Below, one piece after another: positions 32,018 to 40,256 of a stretch of 40,284 nucleotides of DNA. This stretch comes from Bradyrhizobium hipponense (GTDB taxonomy: Bacteria > Pseudomonadota > Alphaproteobacteria > Rhizobiales > Xanthobacteraceae). The notes under the pieces were generated by a model. That model saw nothing but the letters and a program-made list of their open reading frames with translations. It searched no databases and was not told the origin of the DNA. The stretch covers positions 1 through 40,284 of the forward strand of contig NZ_VSTH01000113.1 of NCBI RefSeq assembly GCF_008123965.1. The letters are read 5' to 3'. Both the position numbers and the translations under genes were made by a program. How positions within the stretch are numbered: the first letter of the stretch is position 1; every line of letters begins with the position of its first letter.

Positions 32018-33475
32018 ATGGTGACTGAAACGACGAGCGCCGCCAACGACAAGATCCGCTGCGATGCCTGTCCGGTGATGTGCTACATCAAGCCGGGTGC
32101 GGCGGGCGCCTGCGACCGCTACGCCAATCATGACGGCAAACTCGTCCGCGTCGATCCCCACGTAATTCTCGAGCGCACGGTGTCGCAGGGCGGCAAGCTG
32201 GTGCCGTTCAGCCGCACCGAGGATTGGGACGGCAAGATCGTCCACGAGCCCTCGACCTTCGTGACCGCGATCGGTGCCGGCACCACCTATCCCGACTATA
32301 AGCCCGCGCCGTTCATCGTCTCGTCCGAAGTCGACGGCGTCGATATGGTAACGGTCGTCACCGAGGGCATCTTCTCCTATTGCGGCGTCAAGGTGAAGAT
32401 CGACACCGACCGCTATCTCGGGCCGGAGACCGCGACCGTCCGTGCGCAGGGCGAGGCGGTCGGCCACGTCACGACCAGCGAATACGGCTCGCAGATGCTG
32501 TCGCTCGGCGGCGTGCACCATCTGACTGGCGGCTCCAAGAAAGAGGGCCGCGTCACCTGTGACACGCTGATGGATCTCGCCAACTGCAAGGCGGTCGAGC
32601 TCACCATCGACGGCGGCGCCAGCGTGGTGGTGCAGGCGGGCCAGCCACCGATCGTCAACGGCGTCAGGGAAGAGCGCATGCGCGTCGGCTGCGGCTCGGC
32701 GACGATTGGCATGTTCGCCAAGCAATGGCACGGTAAGGTCGACGAGGTCGTCGTGGTCGACGATCATATCACCGGCGTGCTTAGCGAGCACCAGGCCGGC
32801 AAACTGCTTGATATCGCCGACACCGGCATCAAGATGAAGGGGCGCCGCTCGACGCCGGGTCGCTATTTCCAGGTCGCCGATCCCGGCACGGGCTGGGGCG
32901 GCACCAACATCTCCGATCCGTTGTCGATTCTCGGGCCATTCGACGTCAAGGAAGCCAGGGCCGGACTGACCATGCTGATGGTCTCCACGACCGGCGAGCA
33001 TTCGTCCTACTACGTGCTCGACGAGGCCTTGAAGCCGGTCCAGACCGAGATGCCTGCCGATTTGAAATTCTCGGTCGAGCGCATCCAGGAGAATTGCGAA
33101 CCAGCGCTGTGCACAGTGCTGTTCATGGCCGGTGCCGGCGGTTCGCTGCGCGCGGGCGTGACCGACAATCCGGTGCGGCTGACGCGCTCGGTGAAGGACG
33201 CGCTGACCCGCGTCAGCAGCGGCGGCGCGCCGGTCTATGTCTGGCCCGGCGGCGGCATCACCTACATGGTCGACGTGACGCAGATGCCTTCGGGCGCATT
33301 CGGTTACGTGCCGACGCCGGCGCTGGTCGCGCCGATCGAGTTCACGATGAGGCTGTCCGACTATGCCGCGCTCGGCGGGCACATGGATTATGTGAAGCCA
33401 CTCGCCGAGGTGAAGAGTGGCGACGATGTCCGCCAATTGCCTTGGCACAACCCGATTCCGGGGCGCCCGGCATGA
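32018..33475 (+). CDS. 6-hydroxynicotinate reductase-like Fe-S protein
   Basis: A 485-residue protein that I match from memory to proteins annotated as 6-hydroxynicotinate reductase, an enzyme known from Eubacterium barkeri nicotinate fermentation. There, reduced ferredoxin converts 6-hydroxynicotinate to 1,4,5,6-tetrahydro-6-oxonicotinate. The N-terminus holds a [4Fe-4S]-type set, Cys15-x2-Cys18-x3-Cys22-x9-Cys32. Further Cys at 122, 181, 190, 225, 360 and 365 may bind a second cluster or the substrate. Gly-rich loops (GTGWGGTN, AGAGGSLRAG) may bind a flavin. No signal peptide or membrane helix is seen. It lies divergent from nicAB, and its stop overlaps the next start (ATGA). The family assignment is moderate; the gene context supports it. 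Confidence 0.72.
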   Translation: MVTETTSAANDKIRCDACPVMCYIKPGAAGACDRYANHDGKLVRVDPHVILERTVSQGGKLVPFSRTEDWDGKIVHEPSTFVTAIGAGTTYPDYKPAPFIVSSEVDGVDMVTVVTEGIFSYCGVKVKIDTDRYLGPETATVRAQGEAVGHVTTSEYGSQMLSLGGVHHLTGGSKKEGRVTCDTLMDLANCKAVELTIDGGASVVVQAGQPPIVNGVREERMRVGCGSATIGMFAKQWHGKVDEVVVVDDHITGVLSEHQAGKLLDIADTGIKMKGRRSTPGRYFQVADPGTGWGGTNISDPLSILGPFDVKEARAGLTMLMVSTTGEHSSYYVLDEALKPVQTEMPADLKFSVERIQENCEPALCTVLFMAGAGGSLRAGVTDNPVRLTRSVKDALTRVSSGGAPVYVWPGGGITYMVDVTQMPSGAFGYVPTPALVAPIEFTMRLSDYAALGGHMDYVKPLAEVKSGDDVRQLPWHNPIPGRPA

Positions 33476-34371
33476 CAAGGCTCCCGCAAATCGCAATGCT
33501 GTCTGATGGCCGGCGGCTGCATTTGCAGGATGGTCCGATCGATCTGATCGTGGAGGCGAGGGGAGACGCCGGTGAGGTCCGGGCGGCTTATGAGGCGGCG
33601 GCCCGGCGGTTCACCGGCTTGCTCGACGAGCTCTGCGTGGAGTTGCCGGAACTCCGCAAAGCGGCGCAACGCGGAAACTGCGCACTGGACGGCGTTGTTG
33701 CGCGCCGCATGTATACCGCCGTCGCGCCCTATGCTGCCGATGGCTTCATCACGCCGATGGCTGCGGTGGCCGGCAGCGTCGCGGAGGAAATCCTGGGGGC
33801 GATGCTGAACGCTGCATCGCTCGATCAGGCCTATGTCAACAATGGCGGCGATATTGCTCTCTATCTTGGCGAGGGCGAGCGTTTTTCGGTGGGCCTGATG
33901 GACCGGCCCGATCGCGACGGCGTCATGCAGACGATGAAGGTGGATGCGAACGATGCCGTGCGAGGCATCGCCACCAGTGGTCGCCACGGCCGCAGTTTTT
34001 CGCTCGGAATTGCCGACGCCGTGACGGTGCTTGCGGCGACCGCGTCGCAGGCCGATGCGGCTGCGACGGTTATCGCCAACGCCGTCGATCTGCCCGGACA
34101 TCCCGCCGTCATCCGGCAGCCGGCCAACGAGCTTCAGCCTGACAGCGACCTCGGCGCCCGTCTCGTGACACGCGATGTCGGTGAGTTGTCGCCGGTCGAA
34201 ATCGCAATGGCGCTGGAATCTGGCGCGGAATGTGCACGGCAATTGTTCGATCGCGGACTGATCGAGAGTGCTGTGTTGCGGCTTTGTGGTGATATGCTTG
34301 TCATCGGGACCAGAGATATTGAACGGCAACGATCCGCCCCGCCCGTGCTGGAGAACGCGGTTCATGCCTGA
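33472..34371 (+). CDS. UPF0280 family protein (ApbE-like fold)
   Basis: A 300-residue UPF0280 protein. FTGLLDELCVELPELR, then AVAPYAADGFITPMAAVAGS, VNNGGDIALYL, and GIATSGRHGRSFSLGIADAVTVLA together make the family pattern. The VNNGGDIAL and TSG...GIADAVTVLA segments parallel the active-site region of ApbE, the FAD:protein FMN transferase. Its function is unproven. Translational coupling to the Fe-S reductase (four-base ATGA overlap) suggests it serves that enzyme, for example by flavin attachment, or catalyses the next step. Confidence 0.82.
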   Translation: MTRLPQIAMLSDGRRLHLQDGPIDLIVEARGDAGEVRAAYEAAARRFTGLLDELCVELPELRKAAQRGNCALDGVVARRMYTAVAPYAADGFITPMAAVAGSVAEEILGAMLNAASLDQAYVNNGGDIALYLGEGERFSVGLMDRPDRDGVMQTMKVDANDAVRGIATSGRHGRSFSLGIADAVTVLAATASQADAAATVIANAVDLPGHPAVIRQPANELQPDSDLGARLVTRDVGELSPVEIAMALESGAECARQLFDRGLIESAVLRLCGDMLVIGTRDIERQRSAPPVLENAVHA

Positions 34372-34398
34372 CCAAGGGACGAGCCTAAGGAAACAATC

Positions 34399-34983
34399 AT
34401 GAGCGCGATCATCCGCAAGATTGTCACTGTCGTCGAAGAGACGCAGATGGAGATGGGTAGGCCCGTGTCGCCGCCGACCCGGCGCGCCGCGGCGATCGCC
34501 GTGATCGAAAATCCTTTTGCCGGAAAGTATGTCGAGGATCTCGCACCGCTGATTGCGATTGGGGAGGAGCTCGGCGATCTCCTGTCCAAGCGCGCGGTGG
34601 CCGCACTCGGCATCGAAGGCTCCAAGGTCCAGAGCTACGGCAAGGCGGCGGCCGTTGGCGAGAATGGCGAGCTGGAACATGCGGCCGCGATTCTTCACCC
34701 CAAGATGGGCGCGCCGGTGCGGAAGGTGCTGACCAGGGGCGCGGCGCTGATCCCCTCGTCGAAGAAGCGCAGCGGGCCTGGTACGACGCTCGACATTCCG
34801 CTTGGTCACAAGGACGCAGCCTTCGTGCGTAGTCATTTCGATGGCATGGAAGTACAGATCAATGACGCGCCGCGCGCCAACGAGATCATGGTTGCGGTCG
34901 CCGTCACCGACAGCGGCCGTCCGCTGCCGCGCGTCGGCGGGCTCACGGTTGCGGAGATCAAGGGCGAGGACGGTCTCAGATAG
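34399..34983 (+). CDS. DUF1185 (amino acid synthesis family) protein
   Basis: A 194-residue protein of the DUF1185 / AA_synth family. IRKIVTVVEETQMEMGRP, AIAVIENPFAGKYVEDL, and LGHKDAAFVRSHFDGMEV are typical. The family name does not rest on a demonstrated reaction known to me. AAGGA precedes the ATG by 8-9 bases. It is the third gene of the operon, 27 bases after the UPF0280 gene. The operon has no amidohydrolase of the enamidase type, so this protein is a candidate for opening the cyclic amide formed by ring reduction. That is an inference from context only. Confidence 0.82.
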   Translation: MSAIIRKIVTVVEETQMEMGRPVSPPTRRAAAIAVIENPFAGKYVEDLAPLIAIGEELGDLLSKRAVAALGIEGSKVQSYGKAAAVGENGELEHAAAILHPKMGAPVRKVLTRGAALIPSSKKRSGPGTTLDIPLGHKDAAFVRSHFDGMEVQINDAPRANEIMVAVAVTDSGRPLPRVGGLTVAEIKGEDGLR

Positions 34984-35022
34984 AGACGGTCTGGAATGGT
35001 GAATTCAAAACTGGAGGTTGGG

Positions 35023-36225
35023 ATGCGAGCAAGAAACTATTTCGTCGGCGCGGCCTTCGCGCTTCTGGCGGGCGGCATGGCTCATTCGGCCTTGGCGCAG
35101 GAGATCAAGATCGGCGAGATCAACAGCTATTCGCTGCTGCCGGCCTTCACCGAGCCCTATCGCAAGGGATGGCAGCTCGCGGTCGAGGAGATCAACGCGG
35201 CCGGCGGCATCAACGGAAAGAAGCTCGTCGTCGTCTCCAAGGACGACGGCGGCAAACCGGCCGATGCGCAGACCGCGGCCAACGAGCTGGTCTCGAGCGA
35301 GGGCGTGGCGATGCTCACGGGCACGTTCCTCTCGAACATCGGTCTTGCCGTCAGCGACTTCGCGAACCAGAAGAAGGTGTTCTTTCTCGCGGCCGAGCCG
35401 CTGACGGACGCCGTCACCTGGTCGAAGGGCAACAAATACACCTTCCGCCTGCGTCCCTCCAACTACATGCAGGCGGCGATGCTGGTGGAAGCCGCCAGCA
35501 AGCTGCCCGCAAAACGCTGGGCGACGATCGCGCCGAACTATGAATACGGCCAGTCCGCGGTCGCGGTGTTCAAGAAGCTGATGTCGGCAAAGCGGCCTGA
35601 CATCCAGTGGGTCGACGAGCAGTGGCCGCCGCAGGGCAAGATCGATGCGGGCCCGGTGGTGCAGGCGGTTGCCGCGGCGAATCCCGAAGCGATCCTCAAC
35701 GTCACCTTCGGCGCCGACCTCGTGAAGCTCGTGCGCGAAGGCAACACCCGCGGCCTGTTCAAGGGGCGCGAGGTTGTGTCGTTCCTGACCGGCGAGCCCG
35801 AATATCTCGATCCGCTCAAGGACGAAACGCCGGAAGGCTGGATCGTCACCGGCTATCCCTGGTACTCGATCAAGACGCCGGAGCATGATGCATTCCTGAA
35901 GGCCTATCAGGCCAAGTACAACGACTATCCGCGTCTCGGCTCGATCGTCGGCTACCAGACCATCAAATCGGCGGCTGCGATTCTGGCGAAGGCCGGCTCC
36001 ACCGATCCGGAGAAGCTGATTGCCGCGGCGGAAGGGCTGTCGATGTCGTCGCCGCTGGGCGAGATCACCTTCCGCAAGATCGACCATCAGTCGACGCTCG
36101 GCGCCTATGTCGGCAAGACCGCACTGAAGGACGGCAAGGGCGTGATGGTGGACTCTTCTTACAAGAAGGGCTCGGACTATTTGCCAAGCGACGCCGAGGT
36201 CGAGAAGCTGCGTCCGAAGGATTGA
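35023..36225 (+). CDS. Liv-type ABC transporter substrate-binding protein
   Basis: A 400-residue periplasmic binding protein of the branched-chain amino acid/amide/aromatic acid type (Peripla_BP_6). A signal peptide (MRARNYFVGAAFALLAGG, cleavage likely after HSALA) is followed by IKIGEINSYSLLPAFTEPYRKGWQLAVEEIN and GGINGKKLVVVSKDDGG. The ligand is not readable from sequence, but many relatives bind aromatic carboxylates rather than amino acids, and the neighbouring catabolic genes favour an N-heteroaromatic acid. GGAGG precedes the ATG at 35023; the frame is also open from 34996. Confidence 0.9.
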   Translation: MRARNYFVGAAFALLAGGMAHSALAQEIKIGEINSYSLLPAFTEPYRKGWQLAVEEINAAGGINGKKLVVVSKDDGGKPADAQTAANELVSSEGVAMLTGTFLSNIGLAVSDFANQKKVFFLAAEPLTDAVTWSKGNKYTFRLRPSNYMQAAMLVEAASKLPAKRWATIAPNYEYGQSAVAVFKKLMSAKRPDIQWVDEQWPPQGKIDAGPVVQAVAAANPEAILNVTFGADLVKLVREGNTRGLFKGREVVSFLTGEPEYLDPLKDETPEGWIVTGYPWYSIKTPEHDAFLKAYQAKYNDYPRLGSIVGYQTIKSAAAILAKAGSTDPEKLIAAAEGLSMSSPLGEITFRKIDHQSTLGAYVGKTALKDGKGVMVDSSYKKGSDYLPSDAEVEKLRPKD

Positions 36226-36236
36226 TCTCCACTGCC

Positions 36237-36358
36237 GTAGGGTGGGTTAGCCGAAGGCGTAACCCACCACTTTCGGTGCCGTACGAGAAGAGGTGGGTTA
36301 CGCCGAGCGAACTGCGCTCCGCGCAGTCGCTGGGCTAACCCACCCTACGAAGCTCTCT
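36237..36358. repeat. Nested inverted repeat within the transporter operon
   Basis: GTAGGGTGGGTTAGCC at 36237-36252 pairs exactly with GGCTAACCCACCCTAC at 36343-36358. GGCGTAACCCACC at 36256-36268 pairs with GGTGGGTTACGCC at 36292-36304. The adjacent arms can also pair with each other, so one long cruciform or two shorter hairpins are possible. This resembles a dispersed element of Bradyrhizobium-like genomes. It lies between the binding-protein gene and the permease gene of one operon, where a hairpin can end part of the transcript or protect the upstream mRNA. Confidence 0.88.
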
Positions 36359-36381
36359 CTCCCAGCAGGCGGGGAGAGGTG

Positions 36382-38295
36382 ATGCAACTCCAGCCCGGAC
36401 CGCCGATGGCCTTTTATGTCGTACAGTTTCTGACCGGTCTCGCCAGTGCAGCGTCGCTGTTCCTGGTGGCGTCGGGCCTGTCGATCATTTTCGGCGTGAC
36501 GCGGATCGTGAATTTCGCGCACGGCGCCTTCTACATGATTGGCGCCTATGTCGCCTTCACCCTGACGGAGCGTCTTTCGGGAACGTTCGGCTTCTGGGGC
36601 AGTATCGTTGCCGCCGCGTTTGCCGTGGCGCTGATCGGCGTCATCGTCGAGATGGTGCTGCTCCGCCGCATCTACCACGCACCCGAGCTGTTCCAGTTGC
36701 TCGCGACCTTCGGCCTGACCCTGATGGTCGAGGATCTCGTGGTCCTGATCTGGGGGCCTGATGATCTCGTCGGCCGCCGCGCCCCGGGCTTCAAAGGTGC
36801 CGTCGATTTCTTCGGCCAGAACATCCCGAGCTACGATTTGTTCCTGATCGTGCTCGGGCCGGTCGTGCTCGGCATTCTCTGGCTCTTGTTTCAGCGCACG
36901 CGCTGGGGCGTGCTGGTGCGCGCAGCGACCCAGGACCGCGACATGGTGGCGGCGCTCGGCGTCAATCAGAAATGGCTGTTCACGAGCGTGTTTGCGGTCG
37001 GCGTATTCCTGGCCGCGCTCGGCGGCGCGCTCCAGATCCCGCGCGATGCCGTGCATCACGCGATGGACCTGCGCATCATCGTCGAGGTCTTCGTCGTCGT
37101 CGTGATCGGGGGCCTCGGCAGCATCATCGGCGCCTTCGTCGCGGCGGTGCTGGTGTCCGAGCTCAACGCCTTCGGCATCCTGATCTTTCCGAAAATCTCC
37201 ATCATCCTGGTCTTCCTGGTGATGGCAGTGGTACTGATCGTGCGGCCCTGGGGCTTGTTCGGCAGGCCCGAGGCGCCCGCCCGCAAGACGCCGGGCCTGA
37301 CCGTCAATCCCTGGCGGCCGCTGACGTCGAACGAGCGGCTGGCTGCGCTTGCAGCACTCGTCATCGCCGCGACGCTGCCGCTGTTCGCCGGCAATTATGC
37401 GCTGACGGTCGGCTCGGAGATCGCGATCTTCGTGATCTTCGCCGTCAGCCTGCATTTCCTAATGGCGGTCGGCGGGCTCGCGTCCTTTGGCCACGCCGCC
37501 TATTTCGGCCTCGGCGCCTATGGCGTCGCCTTCCTTGCCAAGATGGCGGGCTTGCCGATGATCGTGTGCCTCTTGCTCGGGCCGTTGCTTGGCTGCATGG
37601 GCGCCGCCGTGTTCGGCTTCTTCGCCGTGCAGCTCTCGGGCGTCTACTTTGCGATGCTAACGCTGGCCTTTGCGCAGATCGTCTGGTCGATCGCGTTCCA
37701 ATGGGTGAGCGTGACCGGCGGCGACAACGGCATTTTGGGCGTGTGGCCGGAGAAATGGGCCGCGAGCCCGTCGCATTTCTATTGGCTGGCGCTCGGTGTC
37801 GCCGCGCTGGTGACGGTCGCGCTGCGCGTGGCGGTGTTCTCTCCGTTCGGCTATGGCTTGCGCGCAACGCGGGATTCTGCGCTGCGCAGCGAAGCCATTG
37901 GCGTCAACGTCAAGCGCATGCAGTGGACGGCGTTCGTGATTTCGGGAACGACAGCCGGCATTGGTGGCGCGCTGTTCGCGTACCTGAAGGGCAGCGTCTT
38001 TCCCGACAATCTCGGCATCTCGCTCTCGGTCGACGCGCTGGTCATGGTGCTGCTCGGCGGCGTCGAGACGGTGTCGGGCGGGGTGATCGGGGCGATCGTC
38101 TACAAGGCGCTCAATATCTGGCTGGTCAGCCAGACCGATCTGTCGAAACTGGTGCTCGGCGGCTTCATCGTGCTGATCGTGGTGGTCTTCCCCAAGGGCA
38201 TCGTCGGCATGCTGGAAATGCTCGCGCAACGGCGCAAGAGCACGTCGCCGCCGGGGGCATCCCTGCTTGCCAAGCCGATCGAGTCCGCCGAATGA
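36382..38295 (+). CDS. Fused LivH-LivM ABC transporter permease
   Basis: A 637-residue polytopic protein that joins both permeases of a Liv-type importer. The first half (about residues 1-300) is LivH-like, with GLSIIFGVTRIVNFAHGAFYM and GGLGSIIGAF. The second half (about 315-630) is LivM-like, with GGLASFGHAAYFGLGAYG, TGGDNGILG and GGVETVSGGVIGA. LivH and LivM are normally separate proteins of about 300 residues each; a fusion occurs in a minority of rhizobial systems. GGAG lies five bases before the chosen ATG; 36379 (GTG) and 36406 are alternatives. It ends in an ATGA overlap with livG. Confidence 0.92.
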   Translation: MQLQPGPPMAFYVVQFLTGLASAASLFLVASGLSIIFGVTRIVNFAHGAFYMIGAYVAFTLTERLSGTFGFWGSIVAAAFAVALIGVIVEMVLLRRIYHAPELFQLLATFGLTLMVEDLVVLIWGPDDLVGRRAPGFKGAVDFFGQNIPSYDLFLIVLGPVVLGILWLLFQRTRWGVLVRAATQDRDMVAALGVNQKWLFTSVFAVGVFLAALGGALQIPRDAVHHAMDLRIIVEVFVVVVIGGLGSIIGAFVAAVLVSELNAFGILIFPKISIILVFLVMAVVLIVRPWGLFGRPEAPARKTPGLTVNPWRPLTSNERLAALAALVIAATLPLFAGNYALTVGSEIAIFVIFAVSLHFLMAVGGLASFGHAAYFGLGAYGVAFLAKMAGLPMIVCLLLGPLLGCMGAAVFGFFAVQLSGVYFAMLTLAFAQIVWSIAFQWVSVTGGDNGILGVWPEKWAASPSHFYWLALGVAALVTVALRVAVFSPFGYGLRATRDSALRSEAIGVNVKRMQWTAFVISGTTAGIGGALFAYLKGSVFPDNLGISLSVDALVMVLLGGVETVSGGVIGAIVYKALNIWLVSQTDLSKLVLGGFIVLIVVVFPKGIVGMLEMLAQRRKSTSPPGASLLAKPIESAE

Positions 38296-39083
38296 GCGTC
38301 GCCCCCTCACTTCTCGTGGTCGAAGGCCTGACCAAATCCTACGGCGGCATCCATGCGGTGCGCGGCGTCTCGTTCTCGCTGCGCGCCGGCGAAATTCTGG
38401 CGCTGATCGGGCCGAACGGTGCGGGAAAAAGCACCTGCTTCGACATGCTCAACGGACAGAACAGGCCGGACACGGGGCACGTCCGTCTGCTCGGCGAGGA
38501 CACCACGGGCAAGAAGCCGCGCGAGATCTGGCGGATGGGGGTAGGGCGCACGTTCCAGATCACCGCGACGTTCGCAACCATGACGGTGCGCGAGAACGTG
38601 CAGGTCGCGCTGATCTCCCACGGAAAGCAATTATTCAATATCTGGGGTTCGGCGCCGAATTTCGCCCGCGGCGAGGCCGGTCGTCTGCTCGAGCTGGTCG
38701 GCATGGGCGGCTACGCGGATCGTCCGTGCGGCGAGCTCGCTTATGGCGACCTCAAGCGGCTCGAGCTTGCGGTGGCGCTCGCCAACCAGCCGAAACTGCT
38801 GCTGATGGACGAGCCGACCGCCGGCATGGCGCCGCGCGAGCGCGTCGACCTGATGCGTCTGACCGCGCAGATCGCTCGGGAAAAGTCGATCGGTGTGCTC
38901 TTCACGGAGCACGACATGGACGTGGTGTTCGAGCATGCCGACCGCATCCTCGTGCTCAACCGCGGCACGCTGATCGCCGAGGGCTCGCCGGCCGAGGTGC
39001 GTGGCAATCCGCAGGTGCAGGCGGTCTATCTCGGCGAAGGCCTGGTCTACGATTCCCGTCATCGCGAGGGAGCCTCGGCATGA
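38292..39083 (+). CDS. livG: Liv-type ABC transporter ATP-binding protein LivG
   Basis: A 263-residue ATPase with Walker A GPNGAGKST, Walker B LLLMDEPTAGMAP and FTEHDMDVVFEHADRI. The signature loop reads ELAYGDLKRLELAVAL, the weak LivG-type form without LSGGQ. The C-terminal VYLGEGLVY is typical of the BCA_ABC ATPase. It couples ATP hydrolysis to the fused permease. Start and stop overlap both neighbours by four bases, giving tight translational coupling. Confidence 0.94.
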   Translation: MSVAPSLLVVEGLTKSYGGIHAVRGVSFSLRAGEILALIGPNGAGKSTCFDMLNGQNRPDTGHVRLLGEDTTGKKPREIWRMGVGRTFQITATFATMTVRENVQVALISHGKQLFNIWGSAPNFARGEAGRLLELVGMGGYADRPCGELAYGDLKRLELAVALANQPKLLLMDEPTAGMAPRERVDLMRLTAQIAREKSIGVLFTEHDMDVVFEHADRILVLNRGTLIAEGSPAEVRGNPQVQAVYLGEGLVYDSRHREGASA

Positions 39084-39784
39084 AGCTGACGGTCGAGGGA
39101 CTCAACAGCCATTACGGTCCGGCGCATATCCTGTTCGACATCGGCTTCGAGGTCGGCGAGGGCGAGGTGGTTGCGCTGCTGGGGCGCAACGGCGCAGGCA
39201 AATCGACGACGTTCCGCTCGATCGTCGGCCTCGTCGCGCAGCGCTCCGGCCGCATCGTGTTCGAGGGCAAGGACGTCTCGGTGCGACCGACGCATGAGAT
39301 CGTCCGCGGCGGTCTCGGCTATGTGCCGGAAGAGCGGCGCATCTTCACCGATCTCACGGTCGAGGAAAATCTGGAAGTCGGCCGCCAGCCGAAGCGTCTG
39401 AACGCGCCATCATGGACCCGCGAAAAGCTGTTCGCTCTGTTTCCGAATTTGGCCGAGATGCGCAACCGCCCGGGCGGCCGCATGAGCGGCGGCGAGCAGC
39501 AGATGCTGACCATCGCGCGCACGCTGATGGGCAACCCGTCGCTGGTGCTGCTCGACGAGCCGTCGGAGGGGCTGTCACCGAAGATCGTGGAGCAGATGGT
39601 CGACGCCATCCTGACCATGAAGAAGGAGGGCGTCAGCATCGTCGTCTCCGAACAGAACTTGCACTTTGCGCGATTGATCTCCGATCGCGCCTACATCATC
39701 GAGCGCGGCCGCATCTGCTTCGGCGGCACCATGGCAGAGCTCGACGCGCGCCCGGATATCCGCGATGCGCATCTGTCGTTGTGA
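39080..39784 (+). CDS. livF: Liv-type ABC transporter ATP-binding protein LivF
   Basis: A 234-residue ATPase with Walker A GRNGAGKST, GYVPEERRIFTDLTVEENL, signature MSGGEQQMLTIARTL, Walker B LVLLDEPSEGLSPKIV and SEQNLHFA. This is the LivF pattern, and it forms a heterodimer with LivG. The ATG overlaps the livG stop (ATGA). The regulator follows 16 bases after its stop, so the MarR gene belongs to the same operon. Confidence 0.94.
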   Translation: MKLTVEGLNSHYGPAHILFDIGFEVGEGEVVALLGRNGAGKSTTFRSIVGLVAQRSGRIVFEGKDVSVRPTHEIVRGGLGYVPEERRIFTDLTVEENLEVGRQPKRLNAPSWTREKLFALFPNLAEMRNRPGGRMSGGEQQMLTIARTLMGNPSLVLLDEPSEGLSPKIVEQMVDAILTMKKEGVSIVVSEQNLHFARLISDRAYIIERGRICFGGTMAELDARPDIRDAHLSL

Positions 39785-39800
39785 GGGGGACGGGTAGTCG

Positions 39801-40256
39801 ATGGCAAGAAGCGTTGCGGTGAAGAAAAGCGTCAAGCAGGCGAAGCCCTCCTATGTGCTCGACGAACAGGTCGGCTTCATCCTGCGCCAGGTCTGGCAGC
39901 GCCACAGCTCGATCTTCGCCCGCGACATCGGCACCAACATCACGCCGACGCAATGGGCGGCGCTGTCGAAGCTGGCCGAGACCGGACCGTGCTCGCAGAA
40001 CCAGCTCGGGCGGTTGACTGCGATGGACGTCGCGACGATCAAGGGCGTGATCGACCGGCTGACGGCGCGTGGTCTGACCGAGACCAGCCAGGATCCCGAA
40101 GATGGGCGGCGACTTTTGGTGAGCCTGACGCGCGCCGGCCAGCAGCTTGCCGAAAAAGTCGCGCCGAACGCGCTCGCCATCACCCGCGAAACCCTCGCGC
40201 CGCTCGAGCCCAAGGAGCGCGAGATGCTGATGGGGCTGTTGAACAAGCTGCGTTGA
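39801..40256 (+). CDS. MarR-family transcriptional regulator
   Basis: A 151-residue winged-helix protein. The dimer helix (VGFILRQVWQRHSSIFA) comes first, then the recognition region CSQNQLGRLTAMDVATIKGVIDRL, and the wing DPEDGRRLLVSLTRAG. MarR proteins bind palindromic operators as dimers and usually let go when a small aromatic acid binds. It is the last gene of the reductase-transport operon and is likely to sense the substrate or an intermediate and act at the two palindromes at 31821-31836 and 31971-31990. GAGGGGG lies upstream of the ATG. The last 28 bases of the window contain no feature. Confidence 0.92.
   Translation: MARSVAVKKSVKQAKPSYVLDEQVGFILRQVWQRHSSIFARDIGTNITPTQWAALSKLAETGPCSQNQLGRLTAMDVATIKGVIDRLTARGLTETSQDPEDGRRLLVSLTRAGQQLAEKVAPNALAITRETLAPLEPKEREMLMGLLNKLR

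Noticed and set aside
32018..33475. Cyanuric acid amidohydrolase/barbiturase as the identity of this protein
   Set aside because: Considered because of ring-opening context, but the sequence lacks that family's repeats and instead has an N-terminal C-x2-C-x3-C-x9-C cluster motif.
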